A DNA stretch of 64,000 bases, taken from Anthostomella pinea. Lineage: Eukaryota; Ascomycota; Sordariomycetes; Xylariales; Xylariaceae. The notes under the pieces are model-generated. The model was not told the DNA's origin. It saw only the letters and a list, made by a program, of their open reading frames with translations, and made no database searches. A program made the translations under genes and the position numbers. Location: the NCBI GenBank assembly GCA_963556695.1, contig CAUWAG010000003.1, positions 5,084,001 through 5,148,000 on the forward strand, in the 5' to 3' direction. Positions 23,451-33,978 of the stretch are shown here, piece after piece (the stretch's first letter is position 1; each line of letters opens with the position of its first letter).

Positions 23451-24158
23451 TCACTGCGCTCCCCTTTGCCATTTCTTAACGATCAAATCATTAGGTACCG
23501 AGTCCAAGGCGAACCACTCCGACGCGCGAGTATCACCCGTATGGCCGACCCTCAAGTATTTCCTCACCGCAGAAATCGAGACGAAGGTCGTCGCCGGCCC
23601 GCCTGTGTCGTCGCGGACCTGCTGCAACGTGGGCAGATGGACCGTGAGATCACTGAACCCGACATCCAATATCTTCTCCTGCGGCGAGGACAGGAGGATC
23701 TCGGCGATGAAGACGTCGGGGTGCCGCCGCTGCGTCAGCACCCGGGCTCTGGTCTGTGCCTCCTCTGTTCGGCGGTGTCCTTTATCAGTCCGTTGCGCAG
23801 GTGGCTTTCATATCTGGAGTGTTGCGTGTGACTGAGATGTATAAGGTACTCACGCCAGCTGTCGTATACGGAGATGAAGGGCGAGGGCTCGCGGGACCGG
23901 TCGTCCCAGTCTAGGTGACGCTCGAACTTGCCCCTGTTGAGCCAGTGCGAGTAGTCCATCTGTAGAGGACAGGGGTCAGTGATTCCTCTTAATAGATAAT
24001 ACAGCAAGGGAGTGTCCCCATTCATGGCTTCATCGGGTGATTTAAAGATTTATGGTTTCGCGTACGCAATAGTGCCCACGGGCCTGGAACTCGTGTTCCT
24101 CACTGTAGCATGTGAAGGACCAGCCGCTCTGCACGCGGTAGAAGCGCTGGGTGGCCAT
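23451..24158 (-). CDS. Small protein resembling the fungal DUF7587 group
   Basis: Exons are 24066-24158, 23854-23959 and 23451-23764, giving 170 residues. Donors are GTACGC and GTGAGT, acceptors CTACAG and AACAG, and the phases are consistent (0, then a split Gln codon). The start follows TAGAC and gives MATQRFYRVQSG. Central landmarks are ERHLDWDDRSREPSPFISVYDSW and then EAQTRARVLTQRRHPDVFIAEI. This pattern (a short N-terminal strand, HLDW..R..PSPFISVY, an Arg/Ala helix, then DV.IAEI) recurs in many uncharacterised fungal proteins, a group I believe is listed as DUF7587. No biochemical function is known to me. The gene lies between two AT-rich tracts in the transposon-rich part of the window. 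Confidence 0.65.
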
Positions 24159-24593
24159 GTCTACGATCGGGGTTCCCCAGTGGAGGAGAAGGAAGAGGAA
24201 TTGTGGACGAGACTGACATGTCAGTTTGCAGAGCCGCCCGGCTGGGGTGGTCCGGACTGCGACTGACTCGATCTATCTAAATGCCGATGCCTTGTTGTTC
24301 CGGTCCCTTGCCCGGCGAGGCGAAACCTTATGAATGGCCAAAGGCTATCGTAGACTGATGCCTCGTTCTCCCCTCATCGACTTGCTTTGACTCGACCACC
24401 TTTCGTATGTCGTGATTCCTCGAGCGGGAGGGAGCACGATGCCGGCGGATCTTTCATATCTGGTCACGATGGGGCGGTCCTTATTCGAGCTGGGGTGACG
24501 GAGGGTTTTGGAAGTACTGAATATGGCGGCAGTGCTGAGAGCTAATGAGAAGGCAATGAGCACGGATCTTGTCTCGCAATATTTGCCGGACTT

Positions 24594-24788
24594 TTACTGC
24601 GGGAGTGAACTTATAGATGTTTCTACAGCTGGCGCCAGGTCATGGATGCATTCTGTTCCCACAGGCGACGGACCGCTGTCTGCGGACTCGTCGATGCCGA
24701 CGCGGAGACGGTTGAAGAGCAGCCAGCCCGGAATGAGCTTGTCCGATACGCAGCCGCGTTCCTTCGCCTCTGTTGCAGAGTCGCCGCA
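24594..24788 (-). pseudogene. Relic of a CG.S..EA..RGC fungal membrane-protein family
   Basis: The minus strand encodes CGDSATEAKERGCVSDKL followed by a Trp-containing stretch and a stop. The opening matches a motif in a common family of uncharacterised single-pass fungal proteins, in which a CG.S..EA...GC.FD block follows the membrane helix. The upstream helix and downstream conserved blocks were not found in frame, so I read this as a fragment. Identification rests on memory of the motif alone. Confidence 0.3.
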
Positions 24789-24799
24789 GTGCAGCCTAT

Positions 24800-25645
24800 G
24801 GCGTGCTGGAGACGACCGAGTCTGTGGTAGATGTCGTATTTATAGGATGGGACCTGAGCCGAGTGCTATCGAGAGGATTGCAGCTGAATTCAGAGGCAAC
24901 GTCCAGACGAGCCTTGGACGATGAGGCTGTTGAGACGAGCTTGTCATGAATATCATCCAGCGGCGACTCTTCGTTCAGGGGGACGAGTTGTAAGTCAGCC
25001 CTTATCACCTGGTAAATTGAGGCGCCACGGTCCTCGCGCAGCGTCGAACTTCAGAAGTTCGATGGTGTTCTGCAGTTTGCTTTACAATGAGCTAGGTAAA
25101 TCAAACGGCTGTAGGGGCACGGAAACGGGAGGTCCATGGGCGGTTCAATGCTCCTTGAATAGGGGTACGTAAAAAATGCCAAGTAGTTCACATTCAATCC
25201 GTGCCCAAAGGGCTGCCACCAATTCGCATCCAGCATACAAGTCTCCGCCCGCTCACCTCGAAAGACATTCTCCTGATAGGGTATTGGTAGTAAGATAAGT
25301 ACCCTGTGATCAGCAGTCATGTGCTAATAAGCTATCCTGGATGCTTATTATAGGGTTGTTGTCCTACAGATAGGCAATACCCGTAAACATGCAGGACCTC
25401 GATCACGGAGTGTACGGAGGCTTCTGAGGGTTCAGTGTAATGACTTTGATCTAAAGAACTTGTTATAATACAGATATAGAAGAAATTGAAACCGTTGCTC
25501 GCTAGTCGGACAAGGTAAGGCCTCCGACCTCTAGTCTCCCTCCATTGCTCCGTGTGCTTCCCAAGAGTATCATGTCTCCCTCTATTGACCCAACTGCTTC
25601 CTCAAGAGCATCATCCCAAAAGCCCGCAAAGCCCTACGAAGTGCT
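24800..25645. other. Stretch without a supported gene
   Basis: Short open frames occur on both strands, including a minus-strand frame at 25051-25320, but none shows a domain, a splice pattern or a convincing start. Parts could belong to the relic gene at 24594. Confidence 0.35.
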
Positions 25646-26068
25646 CTAGGGAGGGGAGACCTCGAGACAGCGAGGCGAGACCTGCGGGCTGGTCGTCCAA
25701 TAGATGATGTCGGCCACCATGTAATCCTCGCAGGCAAGGTTGACTGAGAACTCGAGGACCTTGTGGATGTTGCCGTTCGCGTCGGGATTGTCCACAGGGC
25801 ACTGCGTGTTGTGGCGCACCTCGCAGTTGTACTGCCCCTTGTAGTTGTTCAGGTTGGCCCACATTCCTCCACACCACCCTCCGTCCTGCGTACTGTCAAG
25901 TGTGACCTTGTAGGTGTACTCGGATGCCGTGCTGGGTAGCCAGTACTGACACGTCGCATTCGCCTCGGGCGCGTCTCTCGGGATCAGCGCCGGGGTGGCG
26001 CGGATGGGCGTGATGAGGATGCTGGAGAAGACGGCGAGAAGGCCGGCTGCGGTCTTTGTTGAGAACAT
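25646..26068 (-). CDS. Small cysteine-rich secreted protein, effector candidate
   Basis: This is a single-exon frame of 140 residues. The ATG at 26068 opens a signal peptide (MFSTKTAAGLLAVFSSILIT) with a likely cleavage after the ATPALIPR region. The mature part is about 115 residues with six cysteines (NATC, GGWC, QYNC, NTQC, NLAC, PRC), an even number that suggests three disulfides. A TATATAAA box lies at 26241-26248 on the same strand, about 175 bp upstream. Size, secretion signal and cysteine content match fungal effectors and other small secreted proteins; I know of no named family. It lies in the transposon-rich accessory segment, a typical setting for such genes. Expression is untested. 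Confidence 0.7.
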   Translation of the reverse strand: MFSTKTAAGLLAVFSSILITPIRATPALIPRDAPEANATCQYWLPSTASEYTYKVTLDSTQDGGWCGGMWANLNNYKGQYNCEVRHNTQCPVDNPDANGNIHKVLEFSVNLACEDYMVADIIYWTTSPQVSPRCLEVSPP

Positions 26069-28477
26069 TTTGGGTGGTTTTGTGGTTGTGGTGGAAGCCT
26101 GTGTGTATGTGCAGTTTCGTGATGGTGTTGGATGAAATCAGTGTTCGGAAGAGAGTCTTTGAGGGTCCGAGTTTGTTTGTGAGGGTTTGGTGCTTGATGT
26201 TGGTCAATGAATTCGGTTGTTTCTCGTCTCCTGGCGTGTCTTTATATATTGATTTTCCACTCGCCTGGAGCTTGTACACTTGACGTCAAGTTGGGAAGTC
26301 CTACACGACGATGATATCACCTTGGAAGTTCCCTGTGACACGGCAGTCAGCACAGCAGTCAGCATAGCAGTCGGCACAGCAATGTGAGTATAGGCTTCCG
26401 ACAAGGTTGTATGAATAGCTCCAGATCCTGATCGGTACTATCCACCATGGGCCTTACCTATGGTGGAGTTTGGAGTCCACACCTGGACTCCTATGGGAGT
26501 CGAGCTGAGGGATGGCGTGAGTGCAATGCACCAAAGAAGCGAGCAATAACAGCAACCCAAGAGCTTTATAAAGGTACCGCTACCAGTATTGCTCCATTCA
26601 TAGTCAGTGAACAAACTTAGTAGGCAATTTGTGATTACTTGAGCGACATTGAGGACGGTCGAAGTGACCAAGGCCATGTACTCTATAGACTGGCCGTAAG
26701 TGTCACTTCACCAGTATTCTACGACAGTACATACGAGAGATTAGGGATACGCTTAACTGGGGTAAAATGGATTAGTCAGAGTATGTCCAGGGACCCAACT
26801 CGTGCTTGTGCCGCACACTAGAAAGGGGCTGACTGGTAGTTATGCCTTGCGGCACAGCACGCTAAGGAAGTTTCATGGACCAATTGCTTACATCAGGATT
26901 GTGCACCAGGGGCATGTAAGGCTGAAAACATGATCCTGTAGGCCCACATCGAATCCTATAACACAGCAGAACTTTTGTTGTGTCGATAGGAATTGTATGG
27001 GAAGACGTCATTCAATATCTTCAGCGAGTCTCCGGGGTGTGTGACGCTTGTTCCGAATCCTCCTTTCCGAGAACATGATCCCAAGTCAGTCAGCCAGAGC
27101 GAGATTTTGAAACAGGCCCTGAAGACAACGAGCGATAGCCAGAGACAGATATACACCCATCAGAGTCGTATTGGTCAAGTCTGAAGGTCTAATAGGGTGA
27201 ACTTGGTTAAGGGGCTATGGTTCGGACGGCCTTAGACCCACTCTATGCTCAAGGCACATACATATCTTGATGCCCGCCAACTATCAGTACGATTAGGCGT
27301 CGCTGTGTGGGCCTGTGATACCGGCCGCACCCAAGCTGACGACCTGCGTCATGGCACGCGGCGTAGCATTTTCACGCGCTACGTGATTCCTCCTCGCCAT
27401 CCTTAGGCTCTCCTTGGAATCGATCCCTAGATCGATGGTCCCAATATCGCGTGTGGCCTGATGACCCCTTAGACGCAGGGGATGTCATCAGACTGCCGCT
27501 GGCAATAGCTGCAGAGCTCGCTGGAGAAATGTATCAAGGCGGTGAACACGATGCCAGGTGGATTCCAAGTGGTTATACTGAACCCTCATAAGTCTCCGTA
27601 CACCACCCGTCTTAGCAAACGATATACTTATTGAATTAAAATAAGCACACTAAACAAAGCATTATAAATAGTGTATTAAAATAACGCTGCTTGTTCTTAT
27701 ATGCTTATTTTAGTACTCAAAATTTCCCGCCGTTAATGTGGAATCTTGCCATCATGCGCGTACGGAGACTTATGAGGATTGACTGTAGAACCATCAGCAC
27801 TATGGAAAGTCGCGACGCGTGTCTTCCCATGATCCTGGGCGAACATCTGCTCTGGAAGCCTTCGTCATCGTAACCACCAGCTTGAAGAAAGCATGGCGTT
27901 AGCGAGGGCTTGTGACGCCATCTCTCGATCCGCTGGAACGCGAGTCTAGAAGGCTAGGGACGTTGGAAGCCCAGTGCAGAGTTCAACTTGGGATTGTCTC
28001 TCTTAGGGGCATAACCTTGCACATACACTCTATATGGCCAACTGTGTAGCCGTACAGAACCCGCTAGTGTGGAATTGCTTTCTGGCACCTTATTAGATAC
28101 TCCTTGAACAAAGCCACATGATGATTAGCTATACCCGTCTCGTTTACGGCCACACCTATAGATAACAAGGGGATTGTTCTTTGCAAGTTTTGACTGTGCT
28201 CGGTGGTCTTTCATGTGAGACTTACTCCTTGTCCTTTGAGAGAAGGCGCTTTTCGAACGGGACACAAGCCCCTTGTCTTCTATATTATTCCACGAGGTGT
28301 TCAATTGATGTAAGGGTTTCTATCTGAACAACAGCTCTGTTTGAATCAATAGGATGGTGGGCAAGGAGTCACTTAAAGTCCACTTCGAACGATGGGGCCC
28401 CGAGGACTTACAGTTTGGACTGCAGACCAACACAAGTAGTCACATAACTTTGTCAAGGGTAATTAAGATCAAGCACG
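26069..28477. other. Gene-free 2.4-kb stretch with one dispersed repeat
   Basis: The left end holds the promoter of the secreted-protein gene. The middle has only short frames lacking any recognisable motif. The second copy of the dispersed repeat is at about 27632-27788. The right end is the promoter of the RING gene. Confidence 0.5.
27632..27788 (+). repeat. Dispersed repeat, copy 2
   Basis: The core at 27686-27788 aligns with copies at 23142 and 31585. The similarity to copy 3 extends upstream to about 27632 (GAAT..A..ATAAGCACAC). ATAAGCA and TGCTTAT near the two ends of the upstream part form a short inverted repeat. Confidence 0.7.
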
Positions 28478-29140
28478 ATGGCTCAACAGCAGAACCAAAC
28501 TTCAAGTGGAGTTTCCGAGGTCACGGTAGACACCTGTAACTTCCCACAAATCCTGGAGCACTTTGACGACCACACACGTCTAATAAACCCAGGCACCACA
28601 AGACTCGCAATACCCTGCTACATTTGTCAGCATAAGGACCTCGCAATCCTCAACAGCCGCTTCGACACATACAGCAGAGCCACGCACGAGTTGTACGCAG
28701 TCTTGCCCCGGTGCGGACACCTGTTCGGTGCTGTTTGTATATACGACTGGCTGATCCGAGGCACCGACCCACGCAATCCCACCTGTCCGGTGTGCCGTGC
28801 AAGCATCTTCTGCGGTGGGAACCACATCGCCGCGCTCGAGATCTATGGACCTACAGTAGCTGACGAGCAAACCGAGGAAATAGCGCAGATCCGCCACGCT
28901 CTTGTGAATATCACGTGTCCGAGATGCCCTCCAGAGACACCGGATATTATGATGATAGACACGGAATCACTTGATCTGGGGGCACGAGTTCAGCTGCTAG
29001 AAGAGGAGGAGCGACAGCTGCTACAAGAGAGAAATCATATTAGGGAAGAACTTATGGAGTGGACTGATGAGCGCGGAGCTTTTCTGGCAGACCCTAATAG
29101 GGCGGAGGAAGACATCGCGAGTAGGCTTGAGGCCTGGTAA
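28478..29140 (+). CDS. RING finger protein, putative E3 ubiquitin ligase
   Basis: This is a single frame of 220 residues starting at an ATG in good context (GCACG then ATG). The RING domain spans about residues 45-107: the first pair is CYIC, the middle section is LPRCGHLFGAVCIYDWL, and the last pair is CPVC followed by Arg. The spacing between the first pair and the CGH block is longer than usual because of an inserted loop of about 27 residues. A second CPRC pair lies near residue 147. The C-terminus is an acidic, probably helical segment (LLEEEERQLLQERNHIREEL). RING domains recruit E2 enzymes to transfer ubiquitin; the substrate cannot be told from sequence. The gene stands alone within the accessory segment. 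Confidence 0.75.
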   Translation: MAQQQNQTSSGVSEVTVDTCNFPQILEHFDDHTRLINPGTTRLAIPCYICQHKDLAILNSRFDTYSRATHELYAVLPRCGHLFGAVCIYDWLIRGTDPRNPTCPVCRASIFCGGNHIAALEIYGPTVADEQTEEIAQIRHALVNITCPRCPPETPDIMMIDTESLDLGARVQLLEEEERQLLQERNHIREELMEWTDERGAFLADPNRAEEDIASRLEAW

Positions 29141-29828
29141 TTCAGGATGCCGGATCTCATACGTAGGTGGGTGCAAACGCGGATTGGTTGACGTAGTACT
29201 CCAGACTTAGGAGATATATTAGACTAATTCTTGACATGTAAGATAACGTCTCTATTGATGATCCCTATTCCCTTACGATAATGAGCTTCGTGTAGATATG
29301 TTTTGAAATTCCGTGGTCACAAGACAGGTTTAGTATTCCTTTGTCGTGAACATCCTCTACGACTATACGACTCTTATTAAAGGTTTCCACCCTCTCCGTA
29401 TTTCCTGTTAGGTATCCTCTCGAAATGAACTTGGCAATCGGAATAGTTACAATGTAACTCTGAGCCGGCCCAGCCCGATATACTGATGTGCCCTGTCGAC
29501 AACCCCTCCCGAACTCACATCCAGCTTCCGAATGCAGAGTAGTATCAGCCAAGCAGCAGCAACTCATGTATAATGACGACCTCGACACCCCGACATTTCC
29601 GCAGCATCTCCTCTGGTCTATCTCCAGATCTCCGTCTCCCCGTCGTCATTTCATGATTGGTGTCATTAAGACCAGGGGATGAGGGGAGCGATTACCGAAA
29701 GCGTGGCCAATCTGCCGGGTGGGCCGGCGATCTCGGTGGTTCCTTGTGCCTGAGATCAGGTATATAAAGGACTCGATGGACTGCCGTCCGTCTATGACCA
29801 TTTCTAGTCAACTTTGCCCACCGTAGCC
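29141..29828. other. Intergenic region with TATA box for the M28 gene
   Basis: No coding region is supported. GTATATAAAGG at about 29760-29769 is a good TATA box, about 60 bp upstream of the peptidase ATG at 29829. Confidence 0.5.
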
Positions 29829-31394
29829 ATGAGGTTCCAGCTCATAGTCGCCCACGCGGCCCTGGCTGCAGCCGTCCTGTTTATAACAAGGAACCCAGCC
29901 AGCGTACTCCACAAACGCGATGCAGTGACACCAGCGATCTTTGCATGTCCCGCTACCAGCTGGCCGCCAAACACCATCGGCGCAGCCAACCTTCCCCAGG
30001 AGCCCTCGGAAGACCTAGCCTCGATGCTTGTGCAAGTCGATCCCGCCAAGATCGAAGCCACGATCCTCAAGCTGGTTACTTTTCAGACTCGCCACACGTT
30101 GTCAACGCAGAACTCGACCACACGAGGGATAGGGGCTGCGCGCAACTGGATCCACGCCGAGTTCCAGAAGTACGCCGACGCCAGCGACGGCCGGCTGACG
30201 GTAGAAACGGTGGGCTACGTGCAGCAGCCAGATGGCAGCCGCATCACGTTCCCCACGCTCATCAGCGACGTCGTGGCGACGCTCCGGGGCACCGACGAGA
30301 ACCGGCTGTACGTTGTTTCGGGACACTACGATTCAAGGAACACGGACATAATGGACTACGAGGGTGACGCACCGGGAGCCGACGACGACGCTTCGGGGGT
30401 TGCCATCTCGCTGGAGCTGGCGAGGATCATGTCGCAGCCCGACTACCCGCTTCCGAAGGCGAGCATCGCGTTCGTGACCGTGGCGGGCGAGGAGCAGGGG
30501 CTCTACGGTGCCGAGTTCCTGGCGCAGACGTATGCGAACGCTACTCCACGCGTCAATGTAGGTGACAACTCTCATATCACTGCTTCGCACTTATCCCATT
30601 TTGAATCTGGTGTGCGAGTTAGAGTTCTGGAACATGAAGACTGACCCAACCTAAAGGTAGAAGGGATGTTCACCAACGACATCGTAGGCTCGCCAAAGGC
30701 AGACGACGGCACCGTCGACCCCTACGTGATCCGCCTCTTCGGCCAAGGCCTGCCGCCGATCACAGTCGAGAACAGCGCCACGCGGGAGACCCGCCTCACC
30801 ATCGGAGGCGAGAACGACACGCCGGCGCGCAACCTAGCGCGCTTCGTCAAGGAGGTCGGCGAGAACGCGGCGACGCAGATGAACGTCTCGGTCATCTACC
30901 GCCTGGATCGCTACCTCCGCGGCGGCGACCACCGGCCGTTCCTCGAGGCCGGGTACCCGGCGGCGAGGTTCACGGAGCCGAACGAGGACTTTGCCCACCA
31001 GCACCAGGACGTCAGGGTCGAAGACGGGATGCAGTACGGCGACCTTCCGGAGTTCTGTGACTACGAGTTCATTGCGCGCGTGGGCAGGGTCAACGGCGCT
31101 GCGCTGTGGAGTCTCGCGAACTCGCCGGGCATGCCGACGAATGTGCAGGTCAACACGACGGCGTTGAGTAACAAGAGCACGTTCTACTGGGATCCGCCCC
31201 TTGCTGGGGAGGAAGGCGTGGAGGCTTACGAGGTGGTCTGGAGGACTACGGCCGCGCCATTTTGGACAGATGTCATTGATGTTGGCTTGGTCAATGAAGC
31301 GACCGTTGATTTGAGCAAGGACAATGTGGTTTTCGGGATTCGGGCAAGAAGTGCGGATCGGATGAGGGGAGTTGCTGTTTTGCCTTTCCCGTAG
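29829..31394 (+). CDS. Secreted M28 family aminopeptidase with FN3-like tail
   Basis: Exons are 29829-30557 and 30657-31394, giving 488 residues; the 99-nt intron (GTAGGT..CTAAAG) is phase 0. A signal peptide ([19 protein letters not shown]) is followed by a propeptide with a KR site. The co-catalytic zinc site of family M28 is complete: His in SGHYDS, the bridging Asp in PGADDDASG, Glu-Glu in [10 protein letters not shown], Asp in FTNDIVG, and His in [11 protein letters not shown], with [20 protein letters not shown] between. The C-terminus ([21 protein letters not shown]) resembles a fibronectin type III domain, common in fungal members. It should remove N-terminal residues from extracellular peptides for nutrition. 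The start is the first ATG downstream of a TATA box. Confidence 0.9.
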
Positions 31395-32385
31395 CATAAA
31401 AGGGGCCGTCCACACATTAGCAGCTTGTTATAGTAGTTGTAAGTACTTACTGATAGTTAAATCAAAGTGAATCGCTCAGGCTGTACACGCACGACCCTTC
31501 CAGCAAACAACGACATATTCATCAAATCAGAAATTCGGAATAAGCACACCGGAATAAGCATTGAAGGTAGAACATTAAGCCGGAGCTGCTTCTTCCTATC
31601 TGCTTATGCCATTGTTTCCAAATCTCTACGTGTGATCTGGATTCCTTCTAGCATGGTGCGTACAGAGACCTATGAGGGCCGAGTGTACTCCTTGGCATTG
31701 CCCATTCTGAAGTCTGTCGGTGCTGTCATCACCGAGTGATGTGTTGTCTGCAATGAATGAACTCGTCACTGCAAAGTCGGTAACATGTAGGAAGGACTGG
31801 TATGGCTTTATGGCGGTACGACGAACCTAAGAATTCTTCAGACCCGTTTTATGAAATGCTTACATTCTCGAAAGGCAATCGACGGAGAAGCTTGAGATCT
31901 GTACATGGTGTTCTTCTGGGTACCTAAGCTCCGAGATCCAGGTCCATGAATAGTTACCCTGACGCTGGGTCTAAGAGAGGAAGTCCGACGCGGCAGAAAA
32001 GGGGGCAATGGCCCAGAGGCTTAGGGGGGTTGAGCGGGGATAAGCACTACGTTCCCATTGGCTGACCTCTCGTGATCTGCCTCTAGTCCAACAACCCCTG
32101 TTCCCTGACCGCCTCGTATTGTGCCCCGCCATTTCCAAGTGTCACAATTGGAAATGGAGGGGCATCAATTGAGTTGAGGTCCAGTGTTCCGGAAAAGGTG
32201 GCGTGTGAAGGCGACGTGAACCGGTAAACATCTTTTGTAACCACCACCAACAACGACCCAACCAAACTCTTTTGTAGCAAGCGAGCGACAATAACCCAGA
32301 CGATACCATTCTTTGACAACATCACCTCGATCGACTCGCAGTCAGAGCAAATATACCACCACACGAATCCCCCTGAACCGCAACC
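31395..32385. other. Intergenic region with a dispersed repeat and SEC53 promoter
   Basis: The first 300 bp hold the third copy of the dispersed repeat. The last 350 bp form the CA-rich 5' leader of the phosphomannomutase gene. No coding sequence is supported. Confidence 0.5.
31531..31688 (+). repeat. Dispersed repeat, copy 3
   Basis: The core at 31585-31688 aligns with copies 1 and 2, and the 5' extension (GGAATAAGCACACCGG..AAGCATT) matches copy 2. It has the same orientation as the others. Confidence 0.7.
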
Positions 32386-33315
32386 ATGGCCCTCGAACTC
32401 CCCAGCTACCCGCCGCTCGAGGCGCGCCCGATCAAGAACACCATCGTGCTGTTTGACGTGGACGAGACATTAACGAAGGCGCGCCGCGCCGCGACGCCCG
32501 AGATGCTGCAGGCACTACAAGCACTACGGCAGAAGGTGGCGATCGGGTACGTGGGCGGGTCGGACCTGTCGAAGCAGCAGGAGCAGCTGGGCACGGCCGA
32601 CCGGCCCGTGACGAGCATGTTCGACTTCTGCTTCTCGGAGAACGGCCTGACGGCCTTCAAGATGGGCGCCGCGCTGCCGAGCAACAGCTTCATCAAGTGG
32701 ATCGGCGAGGACCGCTACAAGGAGCTCGTCAGCTGGTGCCTGCACTACATCGCCGACCTCGACACCCCGATCAAGCGCGGCACCTTTGTCGAGTTCCGCA
32801 ACGGCATGGTCAATGTTTCGCCCCTCGGCCGCAATGCCACGAACCAGGAGCGCCTCGACTTCAATGAGTATGACAATGTGCACAAGGTCCGCGAGACCAT
32901 GGTTGCGAAGCTGAAGGAGAAGTTTGGCCACCTGGGTCTGACGTATGTCTCATACCCCTATACCCTCTACCTGTCCAAAATCCCTACACATAATGTTAAA
33001 CGCCCTCCCACTCCCACATCAGGCACAACAACAGGAAACCCAGCTAATTACCCCCACAACAGCTTCTCCATCGGCGGCGCCATCTCCTTCGACGTGTTCC
33101 CGACGGGCTGGGACAAAACGTACTGCCTCAAGCACCTGGAGGACGAGGCGCGCAAGCCGGGCGGCGTCAGCTACACGACGGTGCACTTCTACGGCGACAA
33201 GACCATGCCCGGCGGCAACGACTACGAGATCTACAGCGACCCGCGCACCAAGGGCCACTCGGTCGACGGGCCCGACGACACCCTCCGGCAGCTGAAGGAG
33301 GAGTGGGGTATCTAG
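32386..33315 (+). CDS. SEC53: Phosphomannomutase
   Basis: Exons are 32386-32942 and 33063-33315, giving 269 residues; yeast Sec53 has 254. The 120-nt intron (GTATGT..CAACAG) restores the conserved block [28 protein letters not shown]-superfamily motifs are present: FDVDETLT with the nucleophile and acid Asp pair, [40 protein letters not shown] in the cap, and [16 protein letters not shown] for magnesium binding. The enzyme converts mannose-6-phosphate to mannose-1-phosphate for GDP-mannose, feeding N- and O-glycosylation, GPI anchors and wall mannan. The start [15 protein letters not shown] lies just before the catalytic core. It converges on the PhoD-like gene. Confidence 0.95.
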   Translation: MALELPSYPPLEARPIKNTIVLFDVDETLTKARRAATPEMLQALQALRQKVAIGYVGGSDLSKQQEQLGTADRPVTSMFDFCFSENGLTAFKMGAALPSNSFIKWIGEDRYKELVSWCLHYIADLDTPIKRGTFVEFRNGMVNVSPLGRNATNQERLDFNEYDNVHKVRETMVAKLKEKFGHLGLTYVSYPYTLYLSKIPTHNVKRPPTPTSGTTTGNPANYPHNSFSIGGAISFDVFPTGWDKTYCLKHLEDEARKPGGVSYTTVHFYGDKTMPGGNDYEIYSDPRTKGHSVDGPDDTLRQLKEEWGI

Positions 33316-33978
33316 ACCGACCCGAGTTGCGAAATTTCCGGGGTTGGGATTGGGATCCGGGGTTGCTGTGGCGAGGAGTTTCGGTGGATATCAAAGGGAA
33401 AAGGGAAGTGATGAAGAATGACACATGAAGAACGAGAGGATACAGAAGGCACTCTGAGTGGATTACACTAAAAATCTAGAGGTAGAACATGTCTCTTGAG
33501 GGCTTCCAGAAAGCGGATATCAAGTGTGCAGCTAAGTCTAGATGAGATACGGTGTTTCCACCGTTTCGGAATACATCACGATTACGAACAACTTTTGACT
33601 ATGACTGAACACCACAGACTCCTCAAATCGGATCGCTTGACTCTTATTGAGACCCATTCGCTTTTATAACATCATTCCATCATTCAGGCGCACATATTCA
33701 GAAGATATATACCTAGATATCTGGCTCAACAGGCTTGCTCGCTCGTTCGCTTTACTACACTCCACGCTGAATCCCCAACAGTACCACAATACCCCCATAT
33801 GTAGAGCATATTCGTCGTCAGAATTCATATAGATCTCATCTCATCTCGTCTCATTTCATTCTCTGCAGCAGAAGAACAGCAGCCAACCCCCGATGAAAAA
33901 TAATACCTGATGTATGCCCCTCGCATCTCCGAAGAACCCAGCAGCGACCTCTCACCTCGACCACCAACCCAACAAGTC
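33316..33978. other. Convergent spacer between SEC53 and the PhoD-like gene
   Basis: This 663-bp spacer is AT-richer than the flanking exons and presumably holds both 3' UTRs. No other feature was seen. Confidence 0.45.
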
